A stretch of DNA of 61,929 bases from an uncultured Christensenella sp. (GTDB taxonomy: Bacteria > Bacillota > Clostridia > Christensenellales > Borkfalkiaceae), in the NCBI GenBank assembly GCA_910578065.1, contig CAJTPB010000011.1, positions 1 through 61,929 of the forward strand, in the 5' to 3' direction. A model generated the notes under the pieces. It saw nothing but the letters and a program-made list of their open reading frames with translations, searched no databases and was not told the DNA's origin. This document shows positions 16,369 through 25,463 of the stretch, in pieces (the first letter of the stretch is position 1; every line of letters starts with the position of its first letter). The position numbers were made by a program, and so were the translations under genes.

Positions 16369-18198
16369 ATGCTGAGAGAAGATTTAAGAAACATTGCGAT
16401 CATTGCGCACGTCGACCACGGCAAAACGACGCTCGTCGACCAAATGTTAAAGCAGGGGGGCACCTTCCGCGAAAATCAAGTGGTGGAAGAGCGGGTAATG
16501 GATAGCGGCGCGCTCGAACGGGAACGCGGCATAACCATTCTTGCAAAGAACACGTCCATTCATTATAACGGCGTTAAAATCAACATTGTCGATACGCCGG
16601 GGCACGCCGATTTTTCGGGCGAGGTCGAACGCGTTTTAAAAATGGTTTCGGGCGTATTGATTTTGGTAGACGCGGCGGAAGGTCCTATGCCGCAAACCCG
16701 ATTCGTCACGCAAAAGGCGCTCGAAATGGGGCATAAACTGATCATCGTCGTAAATAAGGTAGACCGTCCCGACGCGCGCGTGAAAGAGGTGATCGACGAG
16801 GTGCTGGAACTTTTAATGGATTTAGACGCTTCGGACGATCAGTTGGAAAGCCCGTTCGTCTTCTGTTCGGGCAGAGCGGGCACTTCCTCGCTCGATCCCG
16901 ATACGCAGGGGGAAGACTTGATCCCGCTGTTCCAAACTATTTTAAATCAGTTTCCGCCCATGGAAGTGGACGAGGAAGGCGCGCTGCAAATACTTGTATC
17001 GTCCATCGACTACAACGAATACGTGGGCAGGATCGGCATCGGCAAAATCGAACGGGGAGCGGCTTACGTCAATGCGGACGTTACCGTTTGCAACTTTAAC
17101 CATAAAGACGTGCGCACGCGCGGAAAGTTGGTGAACTTATACGAAATCGAAGGGTTGAACCGTGTTCCCTGCGAAAACGCGAAAGCGGGGGATATCGTCT
17201 GCTTTTCGGGATTGGAAAATATCAACATCGGCGATACGGTGTGCGCTTCCGCCTGCGTAGAGCCTGCGCCTTTCGTAAAAATTTCCGAACCGACCGTCGA
17301 AATGATCTTCTCCATCAACGATTCTCCGTTTGCGGGGAAAGAAGGGAAGTTCGTTACCACCCGTCATCTGCGCGAACGGCTGTACCGCGAATTGCTGCGC
17401 GACGTTTCGCTGCGGGTGGAGGATACCGATTCGGCAGATTCTTTCCGCGTAAGCGGCAGGGGAGAAATGCACCTTTCGATCTTGATCGAAACCATGCGCC
17501 GCGAAGGGTACGAATTTCAAGTAAGTTCGCCCAAAGTGTTGTATAAAACGATCGACGGCGCGCTTTACGAACCCGTCGAGCGGCTGATCGTAGACGTTCC
17601 CGAAGACGGCACGGGGTCGATATTTCAAAGCATGGGCGAACGTAAAGGCGAACTTTTGCACATGAACGCGATCGGCTCGCGCATGCGTTTGGAATTTTTG
17701 GTGCCCGCCCGCGGACTGTTCGGGTATAAAAGTCAGTTTTTAACGGATACCAAAGGGGAAGGGGTAATGAGTTCCGTCTTCTTCGAATATCAGCCGTTTA
17801 AAGGGGAAATCGACCGCAGAAGCACCGGTTCGCTCGTCGCGTTCGAAACGGGTGAGGCGGTCACTTACGGTTTGTTTAACGCGCAGGGCAGGGGCACGCT
17901 GTTTATCGGCGCGGGAACGCCTGTGTATGAAGGTATGGTAGTCGGTTTTTCGCCCAAAGACGAAGATATTAACGTAAACGTTTGCAAGACGAAACACCTT
18001 ACAAATACCCGTTCTTCCGCATCGGACGACGCATTGCGTCTGATCACGCCCAAGCGCATGAGTTTGGAAGAATCGCTCGAATTTATCAACGAAGACGAAC
18101 TTTTGGAAATTACCCCGCTGAACGTGCGCGTAAGAAAGCGCATACTCGACAGCGAGTTGCGCGCAAAGGCGCGCGCCAAAGCGAAATTGCAAAATTAA
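16369..18198 (+). CDS. typA: Translational GTPase TypA/BipA
   Basis: 609 residues from ATG 16369, preceded by AGAGG. G-domain: AHVDHGKTTLVDQML (G1), GITILAKN (G2), DTPGHADF (G3), NKVDRPDA (G4). Domains II, III and V follow, and the C-terminal BipA-specific domain includes GLFGYKSQFLTDTKGEG and RMSLEESLEFINEDELLEITP. It binds 70S ribosomes and helps 50S assembly and stress adaptation. Single gene; convergent with ylmH. Confidence 0.96.
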   Translation: MLREDLRNIAIIAHVDHGKTTLVDQMLKQGGTFRENQVVEERVMDSGALERERGITILAKNTSIHYNGVKINIVDTPGHADFSGEVERVLKMVSGVLILVDAAEGPMPQTRFVTQKALEMGHKLIIVVNKVDRPDARVKEVIDEVLELLMDLDASDDQLESPFVFCSGRAGTSSLDPDTQGEDLIPLFQTILNQFPPMEVDEEGALQILVSSIDYNEYVGRIGIGKIERGAAYVNADVTVCNFNHKDVRTRGKLVNLYEIEGLNRVPCENAKAGDIVCFSGLENINIGDTVCASACVEPAPFVKISEPTVEMIFSINDSPFAGKEGKFVTTRHLRERLYRELLRDVSLRVEDTDSADSFRVSGRGEMHLSILIETMRREGYEFQVSSPKVLYKTIDGALYEPVERLIVDVPEDGTGSIFQSMGERKGELLHMNAIGSRMRLEFLVPARGLFGYKSQFLTDTKGEGVMSSVFFEYQPFKGEIDRRSTGSLVAFETGEAVTYGLFNAQGRGTLFIGAGTPVYEGMVVGFSPKDEDINVNVCKTKHLTNTRSSASDDALRLITPKRMSLEESLEFINEDELLEITPLNVRVRKRILDSELRAKARAKAKLQN

Positions 18199-18367
18199 AA
18201 ATCGCCTAAAAGGGTGTTTTCATGGGGATTTCTAACGATTGTATTTTGATTATAGCATAACCGATACGAAATAACAATCACGTTAAAACGCTATTTGAGC
18301 AATTTTTGACAAGCGCAAGTTTACATTGTTTTACTGCTTATCGTAAATATTATAGCAAGACAATATT

Positions 18368-18404
18368 AAAAAAGCAAAGACGGGTTTTTTGTCTTTGCTT
18401 TTTC
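18368..18404. terminator. Bidirectional terminator between typA and ylmH
   Basis: AAAAGCAAAGAC / GTCTTTGCTTTT, 12-bp stem, T-rich on both strands. Confidence 0.8.
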
Positions 18405-18446
18405 TCTATAAATCGTACAATAAAGGCGGTTTTTTGCTGTTCAAAT

Positions 18447-18465
18447 AGTACTATGTGTAACATAA
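18447..18465 (+). repeat. Copy of the 19-bp intergenic motif
   Basis: AGTACTATGTGTAACATAA, three bases from the ylmH stop. Contains the inverted repeat TATGT-GTA-ACATA. Confidence 0.7.
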
Positions 18466-18468
18466 ATA

Positions 18469-19206
18469 TTAAACAGGGCGCTCTATTGTGACGCGAAACT
18501 TTCCTTTTTTGGTGGTTTCGCCTGTTTCGCCCACATAAAATTTCCCTTTTCCGCGGGCGGAAATGCAATCGCCGGTTTTTAATTCTTTCGCATTTTCGGT
18601 GCACAATTTGCCGTTTAAAAATACCCGCTCCCCCCGAAAGTATTCTAACGCTTCCGCGCGGGAAAGGCGGTAAAAGGCGCTTAAAAAGCAGTCGGCGCGC
18701 AAAGAAGAAAGGGTATAACTTTCGCTTTTCCGCTGCGGGGCAGTCGGCGCGCTTTCTTCCGACGGGGCGCAGGAAACGGCGGTTTTTCCGACCGATTTTA
18801 AATGCTCGCAAAGGTAGGGCGCAACGCGCGTTAAACAATAGCAGTAACAAATTTTATCTGTTACGAACAGGTCGCCCAGTACGTCCCGTTCAAGCCCCAA
18901 AGAAAGGATGGCGCCGAGAAAATCGCGATGGGTAAGTTCGCCTGCGAATTTTACCGCCTTCGGCGCAATTTTCAAAAGCTGTACGGGAAATTCTCCGCCC
19001 GCGGGCAGATCGCCGAAGCGCGCAATTTTGCGCGTGCAATGTTCCGCCCCGCCGAAAAGCTTTATGCCCGCGTGAGCGAATTCCCGTTCGCAGGACAACA
19101 GGTCGGAAACTTCGCTTTCGCTTAAAAAATCGGAAAATACGAATTTGTTTTCGCGATAGGCGCGTTCGGCTAAATCGTTCATTCTGTTTTTGAATTCCGT
19201 CTGCAT
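18469..19206 (-). CDS. ylmH: YlmH-family S4 RNA-binding protein
   Basis: 245 residues. An N-terminal YlmH domain (1-80) precedes a middle RNA-binding-like domain (VQLLKIAPKAVKFAGELTHRDFLGAILSLGL, then DKICYCYCL). A C-terminal S4 domain (about 175-240) has SRAEALEYFRGERVFLNGKL. Homologues bind RNA or ribosomes and lie near division genes in Gram-positives; recent work links YlmH to rescue of stalled ribosomes. The promoter puts +1 at the A of the ATG, so the message should be leaderless. The middle (140-165) is a low-complexity Ser/Pro linker. Confidence 0.85.
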   Translation of the reverse strand: MQTEFKNRMNDLAERAYRENKFVFSDFLSESEVSDLLSCEREFAHAGIKLFGGAEHCTRKIARFGDLPAGGEFPVQLLKIAPKAVKFAGELTHRDFLGAILSLGLERDVLGDLFVTDKICYCYCLTRVAPYLCEHLKSVGKTAVSCAPSEESAPTAPQRKSESYTLSSLRADCFLSAFYRLSRAEALEYFRGERVFLNGKLCTENAKELKTGDCISARGKGKFYVGETGETTKKGKFRVTIERPV

Positions 19207-19212
19207 GCGGGT

Positions 19213-19241
19213 ATTATAGCAAACGCAAAATCGAAAGTCAA
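19213..19241 (-). promoter_or_regulatory. ylmH promoter (leaderless)
   Basis: On the minus strand TTGACT (19241-19236), 17 bp, TATAAT (19218-19213), ATG at 19206: distance from -10 is seven. Confidence 0.85.
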
Positions 19242-19258
19242 CGGAAAAGCGTTTTCGG

Positions 19259-19287
19259 GCATGGAAAAGCAGATTGCGGCATAAAAT
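19259..19287 (+). promoter_or_regulatory. Candidate SigE promoter of yabP
   Basis: CATAAAAT (19280-19287) fits the SigE -10 (CATAHAHT). GCATGGAA (19259-19266) is a partial -35, 13 bp away. yabP ATG is at 19293. yabP is SigE-dependent in Bacillus. Confidence 0.4.
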
Positions 19288-19292
19288 AGAGC

Positions 19293-19550
19293 ATGCAAGA
19301 AACGAATAATCAAAGCGTACTTACCATCGAGCAAAACAAACGCGTTACCTTGACGGGCGTAGAAAGCGTAGATTCCTTTTCCGATGCGGCGATTTTTTTG
19401 ACTGTGTGCGGGCGCAAGGTGCACATTGCGGGCGCGCATTTAAAAATTCTTACCTTTTCGCAGGGGAGCGGTAACTTTGCGGCAAGCGGAGAGGTCACCT
19501 CGGTAAAATACGGGGGAGCAAAGGGCTCTTTTTCCAAACTGTTCAAATGA
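19293..19550 (+). CDS. yabP: Sporulation protein YabP
   Basis: 85 residues, YabP domain: RVTLTGVESVDSFSDAAIFLTVCGRKVHIAGAHLKI, then GEVTSVKYG. YabP is needed for spore cortex formation in the forespore outer membrane together with YabQ. It overlaps yabQ as ATGA. No Shine-Dalgarno is seen; the ATG is six bases after a SigE-like -10. Confidence 0.92.
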   Translation: MQETNNQSVLTIEQNKRVTLTGVESVDSFSDAAIFLTVCGRKVHIAGAHLKILTFSQGSGNFAASGEVTSVKYGGAKGSFSKLFK

Positions 19551-19939
19551 CGGACGGCAATCAGTTTTATATATTTTTGGTGTGCGTTTCCTGTGGAATT
19601 GCGGGGGGCGTCGTTTACGATATGTTTTATCTGCTTCGTACTTTCGTACGCGTGCGCGCGGCGGAGATCGCGGCGGACGTTTGCTTTTTTGCCTTTTTTG
19701 CGGGGATGTATCTGTTCGTATCCCTGTTGTTCGGGCTGCCCGATTTGCGCTTTTATATGTTTTTGGGGTGCTTAATCGGCTTGCTGCTTTATTTGAAAAG
19801 TTTTCACCGAATAGTTGCTTTTTTTGCGGAAAAGGTATATAATAGGGTAAAAGATAAAAAACAGAAGCAAAAGGCGGAAGAAAAATTATGCCGAATTCGG
19901 AAGAGAAGGCGAAAAGAATCGCAGTCGGAGCAACGATAG
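19547..19939 (+). CDS. yabQ: Sporulation protein YabQ
   Basis: 130 residues. Three membrane segments (about 8-30, 40-62, 65-85) are followed by a very basic tail. Family signature: GGVVYDMFYLLRT near the N-terminus and the YLKSFHRIVAFFAEK stretch. It works with YabP in cortex formation. The last 52 bases overlap the next gene in another frame, a longer overlap than its neighbours show. Confidence 0.88.
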   Translation: MTDGNQFYIFLVCVSCGIAGGVVYDMFYLLRTFVRVRAAEIAADVCFFAFFAGMYLFVSLLFGLPDLRFYMFLGCLIGLLLYLKSFHRIVAFFAEKVYNRVKDKKQKQKAEEKLCRIRKRRRKESQSEQR

Positions 19940-20157
19940 CGGGCGTGCTTGTTGCAGTATTTTTAATTATCGTTATGATATACGGGTTTATCCGTATCGG
20001 GGTGCTTTCCTCGCAAAAAGGTAAATTGTTAGAGGAAATCGAAGCGCAGCAAAAACTTGTGGATACGCAGGAAAAAAGTTTTGCATATTACAGTTCGGAA
20101 TTGTATTTGGAACAGCTTGCGCGGGAATACGGCTGCAAGTTTCCGGAGGATAAATAA
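19888..20157 (+). CDS. divIC: DivIC/FtsB-like septum formation initiator
   Basis: 89 residues: a short cytoplasmic N-terminus, one membrane segment (IAVGATIAGVLVAVFLIIVMI), a coiled coil (KGKLLEEIEAQQKLVDTQ), and a conserved terminal part (YLEQLAREYG). It belongs to the DivIC/FtsB/FtsL group of divisome proteins. The order yabP-yabQ-divIC is the classic Firmicute arrangement and supports the call. Confidence 0.9.
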   Translation: MPNSEEKAKRIAVGATIAGVLVAVFLIIVMIYGFIRIGVLSSQKGKLLEEIEAQQKLVDTQEKSFAYYSSELYLEQLAREYGCKFPEDK

Positions 20158-20159
20158 CT

Positions 20160-21023
20160 TTGGCAAAAATTGCGGTAATCGATATCGGATCCAATTCCGT
20201 TCGCCTTATGATGTGGGCGGACGGAAAAACTTTATATAAGCGATTAAATACCGCCCGATTGGGCGAAGGGATTGCGCAGACTTCTTGTTTGCGGGAAGAG
20301 GCGATCATGCGCACGGCGCAATCGGTAGCCGAATATTTTGCGCAGGCGAAGGAAGAAGGCGCGCAATCGGTTTATGCCTTTGCGACGGCTGCGGTGCGCT
20401 CTGCAAAAAACGGAAGCGCATTTTGCGCGCGGGTAAAGCGGCTGTGCGGGCTGAACGTAGACGTTGTTTCGGGCGAGGAGGAAGCGGAACTTGCGGTTGC
20501 GGGCGCGCTGTTAGGGGGCGACGGCTGCGTGATCGACGTAGGAGGGGCAAGCACGGAAGTGTGCGTGCGCAAAAACGGCGCAACGGCGTATTCGCAAAGT
20601 TTTCCGATCGGCGCGGTGCGCCTGTTCGACGCATGCGGGGAGGACAAAGCCAGTCTGCTCTGCTCGATCGAAGAAAAGTTGCGTCCGCTTGCGGGGCAGA
20701 CTGCGGAACTTCCCGCCTATGCGGTGGGGGGAACGGCGACAACGCTCGCCGCCGTGACGCTTGGTTTAACGCAATACGATCCTAAGCGGATACAGGGGTT
20801 TGAACTGACTTCGCAAGAGATTGCCCGCTGTGCGGACAGGCTGTTGAAGTGCGGAAAGGAAGAAAGAAAAAATCTGGCGGGAATGGATCCTTGCCGTGCG
20901 GACATTATCGCGGGCGGGGCGCTGCTGCTTTCCGAAACGGTGAAACGGTTGCGTCTTGAAAAGATCGCCGTTTCCGACAGGGATAATTTAGAGGGATATT
21001 TGTATCGGAGGAAGCTGATATGA
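20160..21023 (+). CDS. Ppx/GppA-family exopolyphosphatase-like phosphatase
   Basis: 287 residues from TTG 20160, with GGAGGA ten bases upstream. Sugar-kinase/HSP70-like fold: phosphate-1 loop AVIDIGSNSVRLMMW, AFATAAVRSAKNG, GEEEAELAVAGAL, and phosphate-2 loop VIDVGGASTEV. It is a short form with only the catalytic module and no C-terminal HD-type domain. Expected substrates are polyphosphate or pppGpp. It overlaps the M50 gene as ATGA. Confidence 0.88.
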   Translation: MAKIAVIDIGSNSVRLMMWADGKTLYKRLNTARLGEGIAQTSCLREEAIMRTAQSVAEYFAQAKEEGAQSVYAFATAAVRSAKNGSAFCARVKRLCGLNVDVVSGEEEAELAVAGALLGGDGCVIDVGGASTEVCVRKNGATAYSQSFPIGAVRLFDACGEDKASLLCSIEEKLRPLAGQTAELPAYAVGGTATTLAAVTLGLTQYDPKRIQGFELTSQEIARCADRLLKCGKEERKNLAGMDPCRADIIAGGALLLSETVKRLRLEKIAVSDRDNLEGYLYRRKLI

Positions 21024-22120
21024 GCGCGAGAAAAAGAGTAATATTATATCGGTTTTTCCTGCTTTTCTGCGGGCTGGCGACGGTGATCGGAACGGTGGTG
21101 ATCGCCTGCAACGCGATCGATTATGCGGAAACGGATCACGGCTATCTTTGGGCGTTCGGCGCGGCGGTCGCGGCGCTCGTTTTGATCCCTTTAAACACGC
21201 TCACACACGAAATCGGGCATCTTACGGCGGGCGCGCTGGTCGGCATGCGTTTTTCTTCCGTGCGCTTTTCCCGCCTGCGCATTGTAAAGGTAGGAAAAAA
21301 AGTATACGTGCGCTTTTTGCGCTTTAAAGAGGTAGCGGGCTCTTGCGAAATGTATCCCGGCAGCGAAAGAGGGGTGCGCGGAAAAATGATATTTTACTCG
21401 CTGGGCGGCGCGATCTTTAATCTTGCATACGCGGGCGCGCTGATCGCAACGGTATTTATATTTCCCATGCACCCGATTTTGTATTTCTTTCAGCTGTTCG
21501 CGCCGTTAAATTTGTTGGAAGCGGCTGCATGCCTGTATCCCGTACAAACGGCGACGGGCAAAACGGACGGCGAAACGGTGCGCGGATTAACGGTAAAAGA
21601 CCCTTCGTCCGTGGTGGCGCTGCACGTGCTTACGGCGCAGGGCATTTTATGCAAGGGCACTTTTGCGGATATCGACGAATCGTTTTTATTCCAACTTCCC
21701 GTTGTGCGGGAAGACGACCCCGCTTTTCTTGCGCTTACCCATTTGCGGTGGCAGTATCTGTTTGCGGCGGGCAGAGAGCAAGAGGCGTTCGAACAGCTTT
21801 TGCGCTTGGAAGAGCTGTACGCATATTTGCCCGAAATCAACCGCGCGGACGTTGCGTGCGATTTGGTATATTTTTATTCGCTGCTGCGCCCCGATTTATC
21901 CCGCGCAAAAGAATATCTTGCCGACGCGGGGTTGTTTTCCGTATCGTGCGCATACTTGCGCGCAATGGCGGCGTATACGCGCATGACGGGGGAACATTCC
22001 GACTATTTTGCCGAAGCGAAAGAATGCGCCGCCGGCGAGCCGATCGTAGGCGTTGCAGAATTGGAAAAGTATTTTCTTGCCCGTATCGAAGGGGAAGTAA
22101 ACGAAAAAAGCTCTGCCTGA
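21020..22120 (+). CDS. M50-like site-2 protease family membrane protein
   Basis: 366 residues. Membrane segments near 12-32 and 40-57, then the zinc motif HEIGHLTAGALVGM (about 61), further hydrophobic segments at 125-175, and a long C-terminal region that looks helical and repeat-like (about 230-360). S2P proteases cut within membranes, for example in sporulation or envelope-stress signalling. A clear second metal ligand (NxxPxxxLDG type) is not obvious, so activity is uncertain. Its stop codon sits in the loop of the terminator hairpin. Confidence 0.75.
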   Translation: MSARKRVILYRFFLLFCGLATVIGTVVIACNAIDYAETDHGYLWAFGAAVAALVLIPLNTLTHEIGHLTAGALVGMRFSSVRFSRLRIVKVGKKVYVRFLRFKEVAGSCEMYPGSERGVRGKMIFYSLGGAIFNLAYAGALIATVFIFPMHPILYFFQLFAPLNLLEAAACLYPVQTATGKTDGETVRGLTVKDPSSVVALHVLTAQGILCKGTFADIDESFLFQLPVVREDDPAFLALTHLRWQYLFAAGREQEAFEQLLRLEELYAYLPEINRADVACDLVYFYSLLRPDLSRAKEYLADAGLFSVSCAYLRAMAAYTRMTGEHSDYFAEAKECAAGEPIVGVAELEKYFLARIEGEVNEKSSA

Positions 22121-22134
22121 CGGCAGAACTTTTT
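22109..22134 (+). terminator. Terminator overlapping the end of the M50 gene
   Basis: AGCTCTGCC / GGCAGAACT (one mismatch), TGAC loop that contains the TGA stop, then five Ts. Confidence 0.75.
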
Positions 22135-22229
22135 CTTAATTCTTACGTAATAATTCCGAAACTTCGGATAACCGTAAAATAGCGGCGTTTAAGCCGCTTG
22201 GCAAAAAATATGAAATTGTAACTTAGGCG

Positions 22230-22433
22230 TTAATCGGAAAGTCCGAGCAAGTAATCGGAAGTCACGTTAAAATAACGGGCTACTTTTGCGATGTTAGACG
22301 CGGTAGGGTCGCTTTTGTTCGTTTCCCAATAGCAAACAATTCCCAAGCTTACGCCCAAATCTTTCGCTACGGTCGCTTGTGACAGTCCTTTTTCTTTTCT
22401 CAGTTCCATGAGCCGTTCTGAAAAAACTTTCAT
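22230..22433 (-). CDS. Small XRE-family regulator
   Basis: 67 residues from the ATG at 22433, almost entirely an HTH_3 domain (GLSQATVAKDLGVSLGIVCYWE, ending VTSDYLLGLSD). The frame is open to an earlier ATG at 22448, but that lies across the -10 box. With the promoter below, +1 falls on the A of the 22433 ATG, so I chose it; the mRNA is leaderless. It stands alone, targets unknown. Confidence 0.85.
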   Translation of the reverse strand: MKVFSERLMELRKEKGLSQATVAKDLGVSLGIVCYWETNKSDPTASNIAKVARYFNVTSDYLLGLSD

Positions 22434-22439
22434 GCCTTT

Positions 22440-22468
22440 ATTATACATAACGCAAGGGCTGAATGCAA
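22440..22468 (-). promoter_or_regulatory. Promoter of the small XRE gene (leaderless)
   Basis: Minus strand TTGCAT (22468-22463), 17 bp, TATAAT (22445-22440), ATG at 22433. Confidence 0.8.
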
Positions 22469-22571
22469 GGATTTTTCGGCAAAAAAGTTTTTAATTTATT
22501 ATTTTCACCTAATTTTCATGTGGGATTTCGCTGAAAAAACGAGTGAAATTCACATAACGGAGGAATTTTTT

Positions 22572-23036
22572 ATGACTCGCGTATTATTCGTATGTCACGG
22601 CAATATTTGCCGTTCGCCCATGGCGGAAAGCGTGTGCGCGCACATGATAGCCCAAAAGGGCTTGCAAGGCAAAATTTCCGTCTTTTCCGCCGCCGCGCAT
22701 ACCGACGAAATAGGCAATCCGCCCCACAGGGGCACCGTGCGGAAATTGCAGGAGGAAGGGGTTCCGCTCGTTCCGCACAGGGCGGTATTGTTAACCGAAC
22801 AAGACGGCGCGCGTTACGATTACATTTTGGGAATGGACGAATATAACGTGCGCGATATCCGCCGAATCCTTCCCGCCGATTGCGCGCACAAAGTGCGCCG
22901 TCTGCTCGATTTTTCTTCCCGCCCCCGTTCGATCGCCGATCCTTGGTATACGGGCAATTTCGATCAAACGTATATGGACGTTTGCGAGGGGTGCGAAGCG
23001 TTGCTGGCGTATCTTGCGCCGTCGGTATCTTCTTAG
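22572..23036 (+). CDS. Low-molecular-weight protein-tyrosine-phosphatase
   Basis: 154 residues from ATG 22572 (GGAGGAA upstream). P-loop VCHGNICRSPMAE at residues 7-19 with nucleophilic Cys and Arg, and the general-acid loop DPWYTGNFDQTY near the C-terminus. It removes phosphate from protein tyrosine or arginine. It directly precedes the GH127 gene (10 bases apart) and may be co-transcribed. Confidence 0.94.
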   Translation: MTRVLFVCHGNICRSPMAESVCAHMIAQKGLQGKISVFSAAAHTDEIGNPPHRGTVRKLQEEGVPLVPHRAVLLTEQDGARYDYILGMDEYNVRDIRRILPADCAHKVRRLLDFSSRPRSIADPWYTGNFDQTYMDVCEGCEALLAYLAPSVSS

Positions 23037-23046
23037 AGGTATAAAT

Positions 23047-25380
23047 ATGGAAAAACCGAAAACGAAAATTCAACCGTTTCCGCTTGGCAGTATCGCCGTA
23101 ACGGACGAATACTCGCAGAACGCGGTAAACAAAGAAATCGATTATTTGCTTTCCCTCGACGAAGGGCGTTTGCTTGCGGGCTTTTACGAGAACGCGGGGC
23201 TAAAAACGCCGTTCGTTCGCTACGGCGGGTGGGAAAGTACGCTGATCGGCGGGCATACGTTGGGGCACGTGCTTACCGCGCTCGCGCAGGGGACGGTAAA
23301 TGCGAACGTAGGGGAAGAAGCGCGCGCCGCGCTCTTAAAAAAGTCGGAAAATCTTGTAAACGGGCTTGCGGAATGCCAAGCGCATTCTCAAGGGGAACAA
23401 GGGTTTGTTTGGGGCGCGCTTCCCATACGCGGCATGGGGGCGGAAGCGCAGTTCGACAACGTGGAACAGGGAAAAACGGACATCGTAAAAGAAGCCTGGG
23501 TGCCCTATTATACCTTACATAAACTGATCGCGGGGCTGCTCGACTGTTACCGTTTTACGGGGTCGGAAAAGGCGCTTGCCGTTGCCGAAGGCTTGGGCGG
23601 TTGGGTGTTTCGCCGTAGCGCAAAGTGGAATAAATCGTTGCTGCGTAAAGTACTTTGCGTGGAATACGGCGGCATGAACGACTGTCTTTACGAACTGTAT
23701 GCGTTTACGGGAAAGGAAGATTACGCCGTTGCCGCGCATCTGTTCGACGAGGAAGAACTGTTCGACGAAATTCTTTCCGAAAAGGAAAACGCGTTAGACG
23801 GCAAGCACGCCAATACGACCATTCCCAAAATATTGGGCGCGCTCAACCGCTATTTATGCCTGCACGGCAAAACAGTCGCGGGGGAGCGGATAAACGCGGA
23901 ACGGTATCTTGCGGTTGCGGAAGTCTTTTTCCGCACGGTAACGGAGCGGCATACGTACGCGACGGGCGGCAATTCCGAATGGGAGCATTTCGGGCGCGAC
24001 CGCGTGCTCGACGGGGAACGGACAAATTGCAACTGCGAAACGTGCAACGTATACAACATGCTGAAACTTGCGCGCGGGCTTTATTGCGTAACGGGAAAAA
24101 AGCAGTATATCGACTATTACGAAAACGCGTATTTTAACAGTATTCTCTCTTCGCAGAATCCCGAAACGGGCATGACGACTTATTTTCAGCCGATGGCGAG
24201 CGGATATTTTAAGGTGTTCGGCGAACGGTATCATAAATTTTGGTGCTGTACGGGCAGCGGCATGGAAAGTTTTACCAAATTGGGCGACAGCCTTTATTAT
24301 TACGGGGAAGATACCGTTTACGTTGCGGGGTACTGCGCTTCGCGCCTGCATTGGAAGGAACGCGATTTGCTTCTTACCCAACAAAGCGATTTTCCCTTTT
24401 CGGAACAGGCGGTGTTCAAACTCGAACGGGCGAAAAATCCCGTTACACTATGCTTCCGCATTCCCGATTGGGCGAAAAAAGGCTTTTCCGTGTTGCAAAA
24501 CGGGGCGCAGGTTTCCGTACGGGAAGACGGGGAATTTATATGCCTTCGCGCGCGTGCGGGGGATGAAATCTGCCTTGCGTTCCCCTGTTCGGTGACTGCC
24601 GAAAAATTGCCGGATGCCGACGCTTACGCGTTTTTGTACGGCGGCAAAGTTTTAAGCGCCGATTTGGGGCGGGAGGATATGAAAACTACGGTCACGGGAG
24701 TAGACGTTACCATTCCCGCGCGCAAGCTGGTTCAAACGGAACGCATATATTTTTCCGATTTATCGGCGTTTTTGCGCGCGCCGGAAAAAGGCTTCGTTCG
24801 CGAAGGGGAAACGCTGCATTTTACGGCGGGGGATATTCCTCTTATTTTCGGGCTGCATTACCGCCGTTACCGCGAACGGTATGCGATCTATTGGTATTTG
24901 TGCGAGGGGGAACGCCGGGCGGAAGAAGCGCAATCGCGCACGGTATGCGACGCGGTACAAGCGGGGTACGGTCAGTACGAAAACGATCCCCTTCACGAAA
25001 TGCAGGCGGTCGGCTGCGAAAGCGTTACTTCGGACGGAACGTATCGCTGTGCAAAGGCGGGAGGATACTTTTGTTACGATATCGCGGTGGAAAGGGACAA
25101 AAAGAATGTTCTTTCCGTTTGTCTTTGCGGCGAAGACGGGGGAAAACCGCTTAAAATTACGGCGGGCGGCGAAACGCTGTTCGACGGAAGGCTTGCAGCT
25201 TTCGACGAACGCTTATACCGCAAAGAATTTTTATTGCCCGATGCGCTGATTTCCCGCGCGGCAAGGGAGAAAACCGCCAACGGCGAACGGCGCACGGTCG
25301 TTTCCGTTCGGTTCGAGGGGAACGAAGGAGAGGCAAGCGCGCGCGTTTGCGAATTTTTATATCTGTATTGCGAGGAATAA
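23047..25380 (+). CDS. GH127 (DUF1680) glycoside hydrolase, likely beta-L-arabinofuranosidase
   Basis: 777 residues. An (alpha/alpha)6 barrel is followed by beta-sandwich domains. The family zinc and nucleophile residues are visible: NCNCETCNVYNMLKLAR (about 330) with Glu/Cys, and FWCCTGSGMESFTKLGDSLYY (about 400) with the Cys-Cys pair. In characterised HypBA1-type enzymes these Cys and Glu bind zinc and one Cys is the nucleophile. No signal peptide, so it should act on imported oligosaccharides. No transporter or other plant-glycan enzyme is adjacent, so substrate is inferred from family. Confidence 0.88.
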   Translation: MEKPKTKIQPFPLGSIAVTDEYSQNAVNKEIDYLLSLDEGRLLAGFYENAGLKTPFVRYGGWESTLIGGHTLGHVLTALAQGTVNANVGEEARAALLKKSENLVNGLAECQAHSQGEQGFVWGALPIRGMGAEAQFDNVEQGKTDIVKEAWVPYYTLHKLIAGLLDCYRFTGSEKALAVAEGLGGWVFRRSAKWNKSLLRKVLCVEYGGMNDCLYELYAFTGKEDYAVAAHLFDEEELFDEILSEKENALDGKHANTTIPKILGALNRYLCLHGKTVAGERINAERYLAVAEVFFRTVTERHTYATGGNSEWEHFGRDRVLDGERTNCNCETCNVYNMLKLARGLYCVTGKKQYIDYYENAYFNSILSSQNPETGMTTYFQPMASGYFKVFGERYHKFWCCTGSGMESFTKLGDSLYYYGEDTVYVAGYCASRLHWKERDLLLTQQSDFPFSEQAVFKLERAKNPVTLCFRIPDWAKKGFSVLQNGAQVSVREDGEFICLRARAGDEICLAFPCSVTAEKLPDADAYAFLYGGKVLSADLGREDMKTTVTGVDVTIPARKLVQTERIYFSDLSAFLRAPEKGFVREGETLHFTAGDIPLIFGLHYRRYRERYAIYWYLCEGERRAEEAQSRTVCDAVQAGYGQYENDPLHEMQAVGCESVTSDGTYRCAKAGGYFCYDIAVERDKKNVLSVCLCGEDGGKPLKITAGGETLFDGRLAAFDERLYRKEFLLPDALISRAAREKTANGERRTVVSVRFEGNEGEASARVCEFLYLYCEE

Positions 25381-25395
25381 ATTTCCCCCAAAGGC

Positions 25396-25424
25396 TTTAC
25401 AAACGGAGAATTATGTATTATAAT
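25396..25424 (+). promoter_or_regulatory. Promoter of the DtxR-type gene
   Basis: TTTACA (25396-25401), 17 bp, TATAAT (25419-25424); about 33 nt of leader with AAGGAT. Confidence 0.75.
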
Positions 25425-25463
25425 AAGCAAGATAAATTTCGCGAATTTTAAGGATAAGCCGAA

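Larger units (their letters stand above)
18199..18468. other. Gap between typA and ylmH
   Basis: AT-rich, no gene seen. It contains one bidirectional hairpin (18368-18404) and one copy of the 19-bp motif. A TTGACA at about 18307 has no good partner. Confidence 0.6.

Noticed and set aside
20285..20785. Long open frames overlapping ppx on both strands
   Set aside because: Arg-rich, no homology features, fully inside a well-recognised gene; typical shadow frames of a G+C-rich coding region. The same holds for similar frames over recX, GH127, metH, typA and adhE.
22434..22448. Upstream ATG of the small XRE gene
   Set aside because: The five extra codons fall across the -10 box of an otherwise ideal promoter, so they should not be transcribed.
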